A DNA stretch of 64,000 nucleotides. It comes from Cladobotryum mycophilum (Eukaryota > Ascomycota > Sordariomycetes > Hypocreales > Hypocreaceae). This document shows, piece by piece, positions 23,601 to 35,825 of this stretch (position 1 is its first letter; each line of letters starts with the position of its first letter). The notes under the pieces are model-generated. The model had not been told where the DNA came from. It saw only the letters and a list, made by a program, of their open reading frames with translations, and made no database searches. Both the position numbers and the translations under genes were made by a program. The stretch covers positions 992,001-1,056,000 of the forward strand of contig JAVFKD010000002.1 of assembly GCA_036429605.1 (NCBI GenBank). The letters run 5' to 3'.

Positions 23601-26600
23601 GCGCCTACCAATCTCAAGTGGCACATCCCGTCTCGCCTTTTGCGGCCACGCGTCGAGGCGTCCTTAGCCGATGGAAGAGATGCATCCGATACTACATGTA
23701 TACCAACGGAGCTCTTCCGCGAGATCATGCATGCATGAAAAGTCTCTCTGTGTCTAAGTTTCATCCACTAGTATGTACCAGTGGGGAGGTAAATAGTTCC
23801 TTTTGCCGCTGTCTGACCGACCCGACGGTAGGGTATCATCGAAGCAGGGCTGACAGGGCTGGAAGCGGCGTCGTGGCGTCAACAACGCTCTCTGTCAGTT
23901 TGTCTCACTACTGCTGCTTGGGGCTTGATTACACACTTGCTTGTAGTGCCTACCTACAACGAGAACACTAGCCGAACCAAGGAAAAAAATGCCATCATTG
24001 ACGGCCCGCTGCGCCGTTGAGAAGTTGGAGGAGCGAGTTGCCAATTGCTCGAGACCTTTTGATGAGGTGTATGCACACCGTCTTCCTATGGGCCGGCGTG
24101 AGAGTGAAAGACCTGATTTCCTCTCTCTTAGTTTCAGGAACGGATACTGTTGCACGGTTACAGTCTCATTTTCTCCATACCGCCTCGTGCTGAGGAGCGG
24201 ACCGCTGGTTATCGCGGCACTGCAGTTTTTCTGGGTTCTTCTGTGTCTCTCCAGCAGTGTCTCTCTATCCAAAGGGGCTTCCAACACAACCCCTGTGATT
24301 CTCAAAATCAAATCGCCATCTGGTCCCGAGTAGACGGCAGCATATGACCCCCAGTAATGATGTTCAGGACCGCTCCACCACCGGACTTGGGATCCTGGTT
24401 GCTGCTCAGCCCTGTTTGTACTGGGCCCAGGTAGGTTGTGCTCATTATGAGGACAACCAAGGCGGATGCGGCATAATTATGCTGCCCATGTGCATAGGTA
24501 GTGCTAGGTATGCTACTACGGATGCAGTAGCACCACCACCACCACCACCACCAGCGAAGGTGGGTGACAGCAGACTGGATGGAGGCTTGAGAGAGCTGAC
24601 TGCAGATAGCCGCTCATCAGCAACCTCTTTTCTCTCCCTCTCTACTGAGTACTTCTCACGCAATGCTCACGTTTTATTTGGCGCTCGGCCCGTTTGCTGC
24701 TTGTCTCTGCCCTATCTTACCATGGGAGGCACTGACGAAGTGGCGTTTGATGTGTCTTTTTTTGAACCTTCTTTTTGTGTTCCTTTTTTGTTTTGCTCAG
24801 AAACAACATTCCATAATGCAAGCCACCGTAAGATACACCGGAGCTCTTGGCCCTGGCCAGGCACGGGGGTATTCGCACAGTCAATGGCACGGGCAGCCAT
24901 GCCATCGTACTCGGCTATGAAGCTACCGTTGCCGCTTTTTTTTTAATTGGCTATACTAGCAGAATGCCTGTCTCTGCCCCTTCCATTGAACTTCTTCGAA
25001 GGGCAGCACAAGCCAAGGAATTCTCGCTAAATTGAAAACGGGGCAAATTTCCCCAGTCCATTAGCACCAGCAGGCATTGGTATTCCCGTGTATTTTCCAA
25101 ATTCAAGACTGGAGCCGGATTCTTTCTGCCCAATCTGCAGCGGCCCAATGCCCCCCAACCAACCATGACCCAGCTTGGGTAAGTCCCAGGACCCTACTGA
25201 CCTGAATGAGGAAAAAAACATGGTTAAGACCTGAAGTGGTCAAACGGCATAAGAAAAAAAAAGAAGGTTGATGCTACAGTAAGTTCGCACGCCCTCCCTT
25301 GGATCAGTTTGACTGATTTGAATAGGGTTGGGGGCTTGCACTTCAATCTTATTGTCCAATAGATGACCCATGATTGAGTGGCACCACAGGTTCCAGTCCG
25401 CTGGCTTGGAGTCCGACCAGGCCTGCATCTGGGTCCATCTATGGAGAACGGGCTAGAAGGAAACCCTTGGTCGCCTGGGACCCCCTTGTCTTGAATGTCC
25501 CACACATCCACAATCCATGCTCACTCATCTACGTGCAAGTAGCCCTGTGCCAGCGTCTAGGGCATGGTGTGGCCTGTACCTGGTACACCGTGCTGTCGGT
25601 ATGGCAGCAAACGGTATGTGGCTTGCGATTCCCACAGGGCAGAGGGAGGGTGTGGGCGTTGACCCTCACCAGATGGAAGAAAAAAGGGGAGCAAGGTACG
25701 GAGTACGGACCAACCTTAATGCTGCACACGGCAAATAGTATGGAGCACCGCTTCAAGAGGGTATCCGTATCCCATACCCAGTATCCATATGAGCAGAGGA
25801 AAGTACCACCCCTCCCTCAACACCCGAACCCCTACCCCGGTGAGCCCAACCCACGGAGTATCCATGATCCCTATCCAGTCTGGTGGAAATCCCCATTGTC
25901 ATCCGTCCTTGCATCCCGGCACAAGCACCCATCTCATCCACCTCACCACTCGAACTTCTCGACACCCCCCGCCCCTAAGCCGTACCACTCACACGCACAC
26001 TCTGTCCGGCACGGCTCAGGTTATTGGTGTCAAGGCACCAAAAAAGACGGTCCCATTTCTGCTCTCCGGGGTCCGCATCTTGGTGCTTCCCATCTTATCG
26101 CCCATCTCCCATCTCGCCCCGTGAATCAAAGGTTCACACTCCCGTTCTTCATCCTCCGTGGTCTATTCATTCTTCGTCCTTGTTCCTGCTTTACACGCCC
26201 GCACTAGTGGATATGCCGTGTCGGCCGATGCGGACCTCCTTTCAGATCACAACTCCCATAAAGACAGACGCCTCCGACGCAAGGTGTTGAAGAAGTTCGT
26301 CTTGATACTCCAAAACCACCAGCCATCCATCTCCATCCACCAACCTTCTCACCCTGAACGTGATCGTCGTGCTTCAAGCCTAGTGCCTAGAAAAACGTCT
26401 GACAACGGGAACCAAACCGGGCATATTGGGAACGCCTCCAGTCAGCAGGTGCCGAGAGATACCTCCTATCGCCAACCGTCCCGCCTAGTTCTTACCAGGC
26501 CCTGCTCTTCTCCCGCAGAGATCACGACTTGCATCGTGCATTGGACTCTTCACCGAGCATCTATATTTACCACACACCGCCTCACCTTTTTCTCTCTCAA

Positions 26601-26851
26601 CAACCCCCGGGTCTCCATCATAACATATCGAACATAAACTCTTTCGAAGATCCGCTCAGTAACTCGCATATCATCCATCACACTCCACCCTTCAGCAACT
26701 CAACCTCGCAGCAGCAGTCAACTAGCGATCTGGTGTCGAAACCCACAACCACTTCAACTAGATATTAGCCTCGCACTCCCTCCTCTACATACAACCTCGA
26801 CACACACCACCACTCCCAACTTCACTTTATTTATCTCTACACATCACAGCC
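17608..26851. other. 9.2-kb region without a supportable gene
   Basis: The longest gene-free interval. Many short frames occur on both strands, but none has a domain, a consistent splice pattern or a paired start and stop context. Visible features: CCTACCTACCTAG at 19191-19203, CCTACCTAGG at 22331-22340, TAGG repeats at 23358-23371, TACGGAGTA at 25697-25705, a CCA/CAC run at about 24530-24553 and pyrimidine-rich stretches. The last 500 bases are rich in C, A and T and look like the leader of the zinc-finger gene. Long regulatory sequence or unannotated noncoding RNA is possible but not shown. Confidence 0.4.
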
Positions 26852-28494
26852 ATGGCACAAGATTCATGGTCAGAGCCTGAGGGCATGTCGCCCGAACATG
26901 CTTCCCCGCCACAGGATCAAGTCGACCGCCAAATGATCCGACATCTCTTGGGTCGCTATTCAAAGGAAGAGCTCGGAAGGCTCTTGCAAGAAGAAGGCCG
27001 CTCTTCAGTATCATCATCATGTAAGTCTTCTAACTTCTTCCAGTCATTTTTTCCCCCTTTCGGTTTATTCTGCGATTAGAAAAGATTCTAACAACCTCTC
27101 CAGATAACGACGGATCCTTCGTTCTATCGAGCGGCACTTTCTCAAGTCGCAACTCCCAAGACGAATCAACAAATATGTTCGATTCTGCTGCTAGCGCACA
27201 CACATTTTCAGATACATCTTCCACATGTGGAAGCATTGCCTCCAATGTCTCTCCTAGAGCTAGCAGCTACCGTGGCCGCAAGCGCAATGCGAGCCCATCA
27301 ACGAACGCAACCAGCCAAGCACTGACCGACGAGTCTTCATGGGAGGCGGAAGACATCACCCCGACAGCGACAGCGCCGAAACAAAAAGGTTCCTTCACCT
27401 GCGGATTTTGCCTTGAAGAGGGTATTCAGAAGACATGCACACGCAAGAACGACTTGAAACGCCACATGGAAGATTTCCACCACACCAATGCTCAGTGGTT
27501 CTGTCGTCACCGCGGCTGTCAGATGGTCTTTGACTGGCAAACCGCCTACAAGGCCCATCTGAAGAGCTCACATGGTGGATCGAGGATGAACCTCGACGAT
27601 GCCAAGGTTGCACTGTGTCCCCAAACAGTCTTTGCCTGTGGGTTCGAAAACTGCCTGCAAGTCTTCGAGGCTGGTTCCGATGCTGAGGCAGGACCGACAT
27701 TCAAGGAGTATGTAAGCCATGTGGTTAAGCATTTTGATGAGGGTGCCAGCAGTGGCCAGTGGAGCTACTCGGCCAGAATGCGCAACTTGCTCAGGCAGTC
27801 TTCCATCATCAATACTTGGTCACATTCCATGTGGTCCGAAGCAGACCAGAGCCGACTGAGGTGGCACACACAGTCAAGCAGCATTCTACGGAAACGATTG
27901 GAGACCAGGCATCTCGGTGATTTGCAGTTCATCGTCCAGTATGCTATTGCCCTAGGGTCTAGTCCCAATGGCACAATTCAAGGCTACCGAGCAGATTTTG
28001 TCACGCCAATTCGAAGCGAATGTCGCTTGGCTATTCACGGCCACAACAGGGCCGCAAACCACACACCAGAGCCCGACCATATGCAATACGGAATGTCAAC
28101 AGGCGGTGGCAACCCGGCCTTGGTAGCGTACTACGCATCTCAGCGCCAGGCATATATCCCTCAGCAGCCGACACAGCCGCACATGCAGTCACCGGCCTAT
28201 ACCTTCCACAACGCACCCCCTTCCCCAGTCTACGATGCTCATCACCAAGCCATGCACCAGCAATACATGATGGGGCAGCCTAAGACCGAACAGTCCTACA
28301 TGGGCATGACTGACAGCCCAATGGTTGGGGCGGACTACGTTCCGCATTCACTCCAGAGCATGCCCGGTCCTTATGGTAGCAGCGGAATGAGCAGCCCTGC
28401 GCCGACAGATATCTGTGGAACAGCTAGCCCAGGATCAGGCATTGAGCACCGTCCCACATATCCGGCATACAACTCATCGCCTTATGCTTATTAG
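26852..28494 (+). CDS. C2H2 zinc-finger protein, paralogue A (519 aa)
   Basis: Probable nuclear DNA-binding regulator. Two exons, 26852-27020 and 27104-28494, with an 83-nt intron (GTAAGT...CTCCAG). The N-terminus contains a helical segment (RQMIRHLLGRYSKEELGRLL) and a Ser-rich low-complexity region. Three Cys/His units follow: FTCGFCLEEG with His-x-His about 20 residues on (about 152-181), WFCRHRGC...HLKSSH (about 187-212), and a divergent FACGFENC...HVVKHF (about 230-265). A conserved block then contains WSHSMWSEADQ and ETRHLGDLQFIVQYAIALGS. The C-terminus is rich in Gln, Pro, His and Tyr, as in activation domains. A related gene lies 7.3 kb downstream on the same strand. The target is unknown. 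Confidence 0.85.
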
Positions 28495-30904
28495 ACGGTA
28501 CCAAGCCATCTCGTTTACACCACCAATGGCAACACCGCCTCTTTGATCCACATCATGATGCATCTCGAAGTAGCCAAACCGGCCTCGAGAACCACTGCCA
28601 ACCGAGCAACTTTTTCTTCTATTTTTGAACAAACTATTTGTGTTTTCCAGCATAATAGACTAGCATAAACGGCACAAGCGGGAACGACATCTTGGCATTC
28701 ACGCATACATGGGGATGGGGAGGAAAAGTCGGAGGGAAGAACGGGGAAGGGGGAGCACAGGATCTTGGGAGATGAACATTTTCGCTTATGGCAGCCACAT
28801 ACTTTCGGCATTTTCCTTTTTTTCACATACTACATATTTTATACCCCGCAAGCGTTTTGTACTTTATGTTTTCATCTGCGAAGCACAGCTGGGCCTAGGG
28901 AACATACGAGGAAAGGAGTGGCACGGTTTGCTTTTTGCTGATGATACTCTTTCGCAACTTGGGATTGGGCTTTGATTTTCTTTTGGGCGGGAATTGGGAT
29001 TATTACTCAGGGATGGGATGGGATGGGATTGGGTGTCAGGGTTAAACGAGACAAGGGAAGGGAACATGAGTAGGTAGCAAGCTCTTTGTTTTTTTCGTGT
29101 TATTAACGGTGGGAAAACTGGAGGCAAACGCCAATTTCTTTTTTGTTTTTGTTTTTTTTGCTTTTTCAGAAAGAGATCTGTTGTACAATTTTTGTAACGA
29201 AGCCGGATAGAATTTTATGTGGCAACCTTGGAAAGGTCTGGTAAACTGGTCATGTAGCAATGCATGCATACCCCGCCGCAGAAGCAAACAATTTATTTCA
29301 AAAACAATGTGTCTTGGTTCCCTCTTCTAGTTGCACACCTCTTTAGTCTAAGAAGTGATGGTGTCGTGAGTGTGATAGTGACAGCCGTTGAAGTCATGTT
29401 TGGATGGGGGAAGGGGGGTGGTGGTGGTGATGATGATGATGATGATCACGGCCTGCAAAGGGGATAGCTTGGCACTGCCGGTGGGATAAGATTAAGCTGA
29501 ACCAGCCCAGCCCTATTGATACCTCTCCTTAGTAATGTGATTGATAAGAAGTACTGGGTTGTTTTTTTCTTACTAGGTTGTAAGAGTTAGTGCTTGAAGA
29601 GAAAAAAAAAGGAGCTTTAGGTGCTGATGCCCAGGAGGGGACTAGACATGGTAGAGTGCTGACGGCAGCCCTTTTTCTTTCTCTCTCTCTCTCTCTCTCT
29701 CGCTCCTCTAGCCCAGCTCAGCCCGTCCCATATTGAGTTCCCTGATCCTGTATAATGGGGATAAATTATAGGAAAGGGCGAAATTGACAGCCTGCAATGT
29801 TCAAATGCCGACGGGCACGGGGCAACAGTTTGGGTTGGTGGTGGTAGTACTCCGTAGTGGTGGTATATGGGATAAAAGATCACTCTGCGCCACGTGTTGG
29901 TTGGACGGAACTGGCCCCCAAAAAGATGGGATGGGGTTATTCTATAGATGGATACATTGTGGGATATCTGACCTCGTAGGTCGAAAGCCATCTTCCCGTT
30001 TGAGGTGATTACGAGGGTATTCGTGATGATGGTATCATGTTTTGGAACTTGGTGTTGAAACAATCTATGCCGTAACAGCTGAATACTACTTCACTCTCAC
30101 CCTCACTCGCTTTCCCTCCCTCCTCCCTTGGCTAACAAAAACCTGCAAACAGTTTGCCCGATTGGAACGTCAAAAAGCGAACTAAGAGAAAGTCCGGCGC
30201 AAAAAGGGCTTTGTTGGACTCATAATGGGTTGAAAGGTGGCATTTCGAAACGGCATTCTGCTTTTGGGGTCTGTCTCCGGCGAGTCGTTATTCGGCCTGG
30301 CAAGCTTTTTTTGGAGGCCCGCAAGGCCAAAAGGGCCATGATCCGCGGCGCCGGAGGCGTCAAAGGGACAGCCGCTCAGCTGACTGGCGCTGAAGTCTGA
30401 AGTGGTAACGCTGCGCGGCGTTGCCAAAAATGGATCTCTCTCACTCGCTCTCTTTCCCTCCCACTCTTCTCTCTTGTTTGTGTTTTCCCTCCATTTACAT
30501 GCAAGAGTGTGGTTGGGATGTGGATGTGTGGATTGTGAGGCCCCGGCAAACGGTTTGCAAGCCGAGACATGTCCACACACGCGTGCATTTCCTCGTATGC
30601 TCTCTCTTACTCACTCGCTCGCTCACTCACGTCTAAGCACGGAAGTGTGAATGCACAAGTGCTGAGACGAAACATTTTTCTGTATGTACTACAAACGGGT
30701 TGAATCTTGTTGTGTAAGAATAAAACGGGGAACGGTGTGGTGTGTGGGAAACAAGTATCCGGACACGTGGGAATGTCTGGGGAAAGGACCGACTGAAGGG
30801 AACGTGATGGGATAGGGCAGCAGCAGAGCACAAGAATGGGAGACATCCTTTTTTGTGTGTTGGACGGAAACATGGAGACAGACAGACACGCATGCGAACA
30901 CAGT

Positions 30905-30928
30905 CACACACACACACACACACACACA
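30905..30928. repeat. Dinucleotide (CA)n microsatellite
   Basis: About twelve uninterrupted CA units. A GT run on the same strand about 125 nt downstream (31053-31071) is complementary to it, so the pair could form a long hairpin. Confidence 0.85.
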
Positions 30929-31576
30929 CTCGCACAAGGTGGGTTGACAAATGCAGCACTGAGTGAGACATGTATTGCATCTGACTGCTGAAATATACGG
31001 ACGAAGGAATGATGTGGCACATGCATGTTTGTGATGATGGTTTGCTTGAGATGTGTGTGTGTGTGTGTGTGTTAGACACATTCGAGAGCACTTGTTTTGC
31101 TTTTCTGAATGGAAGGCTTCTGGAAAAGGGGGTGGGGAGATTCTCTTTACCATTGAACATTCTGGGGAAGACAATCTCGCGTGGCTTGTATCTCCCCCTT
31201 GTGAGAAAGAAGTTACTTTGTAGAAGGAAAAGAAATGTTCGAGAGGGGATGAAACAGGGAATGAGCTTGTGTGATTGTGACAAGTGACAATCCAATGTCT
31301 CTGGTCTGGCGCTTGGGAGACCATGATTCTTGTTTTTTGGAGTTGGTGGTGGCGGCCGGCAGAAGCAAATAAAAGCTATTCTGGTCTGGTTGTGTTCTAC
31401 TCGTCGCTACAAGCAACACACTTGTATCTCAATCACTTGGAGCACGCAGCAGCCAATCGTCCCGAGCCCTTTTACGCCGCGGTGCGCACGCACCAGTGAC
31501 TGACTTGAGCCTATGAGAACAGACATTCTATGGAAACTTGGAAGCCCTTCTTTGCGACGGTAGTCTAGCGAGAGAC

Positions 31577-31579
<3 letters not shown>

Positions 31580-31609
<30 letters not shown>
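31580..31609. repeat. Dinucleotide (GA)n microsatellite
   Basis: About fifteen GA units read directly; another GA run follows about 250 nt downstream. Confidence 0.85.
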
Positions 31610-31612
<3 letters not shown>

Positions 31613-31855
31613 GTTTAAGACTAACAAAGTTGGAAAAAATGTCTGGAGCTTTCATGGAAGAAGTCTATTGGTATGTTTTTCGGTTTGCAAGTCCTTTGCT
31701 TCTTTGCGTCCTGCCAACGGCCAACAACCCTTAATTTGGAGTTTACGACCGATTCTTTTCTTTAGCTGCCGTTGGGATGAGGGATCGTCGTCATTAGTCT
31801 GTGGGCTCTCTTTTTCTTCTTCTTAACGTTGCAGGGCTGAGGTGAACACCCGGTG

Positions 31856-31887
<32 letters not shown>

Positions 31888-33558
31888 GGATGCAGCTTAC
31901 AAGCTTTGACTTGTTTGCTTTGCCACTTGGTCACTTTTCTTTTCTTTTCTCTCCTCCTTCTCGTCTCTTTTCTCTGTCAATGTCACGGGCTTCATATCTG
32001 AATCTGGAGTAGTCATCTACGAAGGGGGACCGGGGGGGGGGGCTCAGATGTCAAAAAACAAAACCAAAAAAGATGAACCCTAAATCCATCCGGGGGACCA
32101 AGCAAGGGAACAACCATCCCATTCAAAGTTGATGACTCGTAAAGAAAACGGTCGCGGCCACGGCGAAAGCGATGGTGGCGGTGCTCTGTCCAGTCCTTGG
32201 CTTGAGTGTCTTCCGAGATGCCTTCCTTTTAGCGAACAGTTGACCGAGCATTGCGGAAAAAAAACAAAAAAAGAAAAGAGGGGGAAGGATTACTATTGCT
32301 TAAGTCAAAATAAACAAATAATAAATATAATAAATTTTGGTTACGGAGCTTATACTACGAAAAGAGAACACATAATGGACAGATGGGCCCTCCCATGCAG
32401 CGGCGTTTCCGGGACAGATTGAAATCTGTTTGATGTGATACGCCAAGGGTCATTTCATGTATGGGAAATATGATGGATTCATCTATCGTAGGGGACCTTG
32501 TCAGCTGGCTGCTAAGGTCTGTACATACCATGATACTTGTAAGGTGTCTGTCTGCACCTGCGGAGTATGGGCACAGACAGGTAGCTGGAGGTGGTGGGTG
32601 TGGGTATGGGTACTGTTAGGCAGATAGTAGGTGGTAATATCATCTACGACAAGGGCCCTTCAGTGCTTAGAGTTTGCAGAGGAGGGGGGCTTGGAGCTTG
32701 GAGCTTGGAGCTTAGACAGAGGGAGGGGAATATGCAAGAGGATGAGAAGAGCGTTGGAAAGCAAGATTAGAGCAATTAACATCAATCTTGTGTGACCCCC
32801 CAACAGGTGGTGGCAGCAGCAGCAGGCAGCTTACGGTGAATGCATGAATGAATGAACAAATAGGTGAGTGGTACGATGGATTCTTCATAGGTACTACTGG
32901 GTGGTAAGTACATGTACCCATTCTAGCGGAAAAGCGTTAAAGATGGTTGCATCGTGACGGTGAATAACTTGTAACATGGGGGGGACGAAGGAGTATTGTT
33001 TGAAACAAGACTACCGAATAGGTACTTTGGGCTGGCATCTATTTACAGTGTCTACGGGGTTGCGTTGCTTTATTGCGCTTCACATCTATACTTGTAGACT
33101 ACGGAGTACGTACGTACTAATTAATGTACGGATCTTTCTTTCCTTCCTTCTTTTTTTGACGTTGCCGGCTAGACACGGAGACGCGACGGATGATGGGGGG
33201 ATCCTTCCCTTCCCTTTCCTTCCCCGTCTCCTTCCATCGCTTCTTTTTCCGTCTCTCCCACTGTTTCTCTCTCTGTCTCTCTCTGTGTGTGTGTGTGTGT
33301 CTCTCTCTCCACCGTCTACCCCCTCTTTTTTCTCTCTTTCCAAGACATTGACATTTGCTCAAAAAGCCAAGACGTCAAAAGACTCCAGATTCATGAATCG
33401 AACAAACCCGCATCCCGGCAGTTAAATGATTAGATATTATTAGGTCTTCTGGGGTGTCGTTAGCTAGGTACTCCATGTCCAGTGTGGACTGATTCGTTCT
33501 GCATGCATGCAATTTAAAAACAAAAAGAGAGAGCGAAAAAGAAAGGAAGGGAAAAAAA

Positions 33559-33589
33559 GAGAGAGCGAGAGAGAGAGAGAGAGAGAGAC
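33559..33589. repeat. Dinucleotide (GA)n microsatellite
   Basis: A GA tract with one GC interruption inside a longer purine-rich stretch that begins near 33520. Confidence 0.8.
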
Positions 33590-35825
33590 AGGCACGCGCG
33601 CGACAAATCAAGCAAGAGCAACACTAAGAAGAAGAGGGAGCACGGATCAGGACAGGCCCAAAGTCACGACAGGGCATCAATTTTTGAAAGTGGAAGAAGA
33701 GGGGACAAGCAAGAAAGGCAGGGCACCGCTGCGTCGTTTCCACTAAACAGCCTAATGAGCGGGTCGACATCATCGTCCCGTTTTTGGCGTCATCTTACCA
33801 AGTCTTGTTGGTCGTTGGTTGGCTTCAACTTGTTGCAGAGGAGCCCTGTTGATCGGCTCAGCCGCAGTTGTCTTGCTCACGACCGGGCAGGGCAAGGGCA
33901 GGGCAAGGGCAGGATCCAAAACTGCTCATCAACCTGCAGCAGCATGGAATAACAAGAGGAGGGAAACAGACAGAAAGAGAAAAAACGGGTATGCATGTTT
34001 GGAGACACATGCTAAGTTCTCGAGACAAGTCGTCACACACAACACGCACTCTCTCTCTCTCTCACGCACGCACGCAACGCACGTATGTACATGCTGTTGG
34101 TTCCGATGCTGCCGCCGCGTCCGTCTCTCGTGGCTTTGCCGTCTTGGTGTCAGACATGAACATCGTACCTACAGGACAGGTGCAGTGCCTGGACCAACAT
34201 CGCAGGCCTCTTTCTCTCTTACTCTCTAGTACTCCGTACTCTCTTTAGCAATTTTGTTTCTAACCGAGCCTGCCCAAGAAAACTACCTACGCACGACTCT
34301 TTCCCCATATTGCGTCTCCAAATCCAAGACATCTTGATACTCTTGCCCTGGTCGCCTGAGCTTTTACTGACCATCCGGGACGCGGTCCCCCCTCCAGTCC
34401 AGCACAAAAACGTACCTAGCGGTGATTTCTTCTAGAAAAACGGCAGAACAAAAGGCCAGGGGTCCCCAGGCGTTCCCGCTGCCCTGGCAAGCCTGGTGAG
34501 ATGCAGGGGGGTCCCATGGAGGGGGGAAGGAGGAGAGAGGAGGGACCAATTTTGTTAATTTACGACTGTCAGTCTAGCGAGGTCATCCGACGACTCTTGA
34601 ATAATCGTGGTTGGCCAACAGTTGTCTCTCAGATGGGGCCGTCCAATCTACAACGCATGTTCCACTTTGGCTCTCTTTTTCTTGTCTCTAGCTCGCCCAC
34701 CCTTTGGGCTACCATAGGAGCACAGACTTGGCAGCTAACATTCTTCTTGTCTCGCTGCTTTCTTCGAATTGGGGCCTAGCTGGCGGCCACTGGTGTTTCA
34801 GGACGGCATGGGGGCCGCAGTGAGAAATGACGCTGTTCCTGAAACGGGTCATGGTGGGTGGTGCCCGACAGGGGCATGACTGGCACCAATTCGTCGGCTT
34901 CGACGCCAGACCAGGTTTACCATCTATCTTTCCCACTCTTGGTACGAGAAGGATTGGGGATTAGGGATTAGGGGGAAGCCCTCCGTCCTACGCTCTAGGT
35001 CCTAGTTCCCCCAGTTGGGTCCAAGTGTGGTTCTACTACGTGCGACGTGCTACGTGCCTATCAACAACGACAACGACGCCCGACTGCATGGGTTGCAAGG
35101 AGCTGGGTCTTGCAATTTGTTCGACCCTCTCTGCGCTTTTCTCCGACAGATCTTCTAGAAGCCTTCCCCGGCTTTTTTGTCCGCCCCCCTCGCCGTTTTC
35201 TTCTTCTTTCCCCTTGCTCAGTCCGTGTGTTACTTGGCCTGTCTTCCTTTTTGTCGTTCGCTCCTCCAGCTCTCTTAATTTTTGTTTGTTTGTTTGCACA
35301 TCATCCCCCCTAGGCAGAGCCTTTTTCTTTTTGAGTATTCCTTTTTGAATCGACCGGAGTGCTGAGGCGGCGCTAATCGGATCTCATTCATCTCGAGATC
35401 ACTGTCGACATATCATTACCTACATTCATCTTCCCGCCGACAAGCGTGAGTGCTAGTGCGGTTTACTACAAGAAAGAAGCAACAGCCATCCTTACATCCA
35501 ACACTCATCCGTCTCCCATCCTGTCTACCTCTCTTTTCTTAGACCGCATCACCGCACTTCGAGGTGCAAAGGTAATAGGCACGCTTTGCCTTTTGGTCGC
35601 CATCATCATCCCTGAGTCCTTGTGAGGGCCAGGCAGCGCGCCGCGTCGCCGTGCTGGAGTGGCTTTAGACGATTCTTGTGTGAATGAGAGCAACCTCACA
35701 CGTGCTCTCTCTCCTCTCCCTCCCTCTCTCCCTCCCTCTCTCGACTACCAGATTTACACCTTGACGATATTTTGATACCCTCTCTCCCCCAATCCCCCGA
35801 CACGACAAACATCTATACCGACGAC

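Larger units (their letters stand above)
28495..35825. other. 7.3-kb gene-free region dense in microsatellites
   Basis: Lies between the two zinc-finger genes and upstream of the second. It holds long dinucleotide repeats (CT about 29680-29701, CA 30905-30928, GT about 31053-31071, GA 31580-31609, GA about 31856-31889, GT about 33285-33300, GA 33559-33589), two TACGGAGTA motifs (33100-33108 and, inverted, 34230-34238) and poly-A/T runs. The open frames here are repeat-driven and I support none of them. Confidence 0.45.

Noticed and set aside
24344..24946. Plus-strand frame of about 200 codons
   Set aside because: It contains a Pro run from a CCA repeat, mixed composition and no homologous-looking segment; probably chance.
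25374..26207. Long plus-strand open frame (about 277 codons)
   Set aside because: It starts at a non-ATG codon, is dominated by His/Pro/Ser low complexity, overlaps a conflicting second frame and lies in the leader region of the zinc-finger gene; no domain or splice support.
30633..31324. Two overlapping minus-strand frames above 200 codons
   Set aside because: Their length comes from CA/GT microsatellites that lack stops; Cys/Val/His/Thr runs are repeat artefacts.
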